Below the pieces are notes generated by a model, which saw only the letters and a program-made list of their open reading frames with translations, ran no database searches and had not been told where the DNA came from. 5,893 nucleotides of DNA from the NCBI GenBank assembly GCA_946886805.1, contig CAMPJM010000272.1:1-5893 (forward strand), read 5' to 3'. Source of the stretch: an uncultured Flammeovirgaceae bacterium. GTDB taxonomy: Bacteria; Bacteroidota; Bacteroidia; Cytophagales; Cyclobacteriaceae. This document shows, one piece after another, positions 5,746-5,893 of this stretch. The translations under genes were made by a program, and so were the position numbers. The first letter of the stretch is position 1, and every line of letters starts with the position of its first letter.

Positions 5746-5893
5746 ATGAAAGCAGCAATATTAAACGAATTCGGTTCTTTTGAAAGTTTTAAAATAACAG
5801 AAATACCAACGCCAAAACCAAAATTGAAAGAAGTTTTAGTAAAGGTTCTTGCCTCTTCCGTCAATCCATTGGATTTTCAAGTCCGTCGTGGAG
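5746..5893 (+). CDS. MDR-family NADP-dependent oxidoreductase (quinone oxidoreductase-like), 5' part only
   Basis: The first 49 codons of a gene that continues past the window. The translation starts MKAAILNEFGSFESFKITE, has the proline-rich turn IPTPKPKLKEVLVKVLASS and reaches SVNPLDFQVRRG. This is the standard N-terminus of medium-chain dehydrogenase/reductase proteins of the zinc-less quinone oxidoreductase type, where NPxDxxxRxG replaces the zinc-ligand segment of alcohol dehydrogenases. Such enzymes reduce quinones or enones with NADPH in the cytoplasm; the nucleotide-binding half is outside the window. The ATG at 5746 is chosen because it matches the family's usual MKA start and is preceded by an AT-rich leader. 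It lies 144 bp after the LLM gene, so a separate promoter is likely. Confidence 0.9.
   Translation, partial: MKAAILNEFGSFESFKITEIPTPKPKLKEVLVKVLASSVNPLDFQVRRG

Noticed and set aside
1..5893. CRISPR array, tRNA, rRNA, transposase or integrase
   Set aside because: No regularly spaced repeats, no tRNA-like cloverleaf and no mobile-element protein were found on either strand.

Overview
The window looks like chromosomal DNA from a member of the Bacteroidota (Flavobacterium-, Pedobacter- or Sphingobacterium-like). The reasons are low to moderate G+C, start codons preceded by A-rich leaders rather than clear Shine-Dalgarno sequences, and protein sequences of the type common in that phylum. The genus cannot be fixed from the sequence alone. 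All real genes are on the + strand.

Layout. At 1-260 is the 3' end of an isochorismatase-family (YcaC-like) hydrolase. A 117-bp gap follows, holding a strong hairpin (286-321) and an adjoining 15-nt perfect palindrome (324-338). Next comes a tight five-gene run (378-2992, gaps of only 11-17 bp) that is very probably one operon: an NTF2-like small protein, a pirin, a SnoaL-like small protein, a MoaF-like small protein, and a nitroreductase. A gene-free stretch of 312 bp (2993-3304) separates this from an Old Yellow Enzyme / 12-oxophytodienoate-reductase-type flavoprotein (3305-4369). Directly at its stop codon lies a 42-codon remnant of the C-terminus of a second pirin (4366-4491). An LLM-class (luciferase-like) flavin-dependent oxidoreductase follows (4583-5601), with a frameshift near its 3' end. 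After an AT-rich gap, the first 49 codons of an MDR-family NADP-dependent oxidoreductase run off the right edge (5746-5893).

How it fits together. The gene set is dominated by redox and detoxification families: three unrelated flavin enzymes (nitroreductase, OYE, LLM), an MDR reductase, a cupin metalloprotein (pirin) and three small ligand-binding-type folds (two NTF2-like, one MoaF-like). This resembles the electrophile/quinone/xenobiotic response loci of soil or host-associated Bacteroidota. The shared role is inferred from families only; no substrate can be read from the sequence, and no regulator gene is in the window.

The right half looks mosaic. The pirin remnant and the LLM gene are clearly richer in G+C than the five-gene operon (sampled 60-base lines: 53% and 60% against 40% and 32%). 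The remnant is a diverged second pirin rather than a recent copy of the operon pirin. I see no transposase, integrase, CRISPR array, tRNA or rRNA. I did not find a wholly new system. The items most worth checking are the pirin remnant, the LLM frameshift, and the hairpin plus palindrome ahead of the operon.
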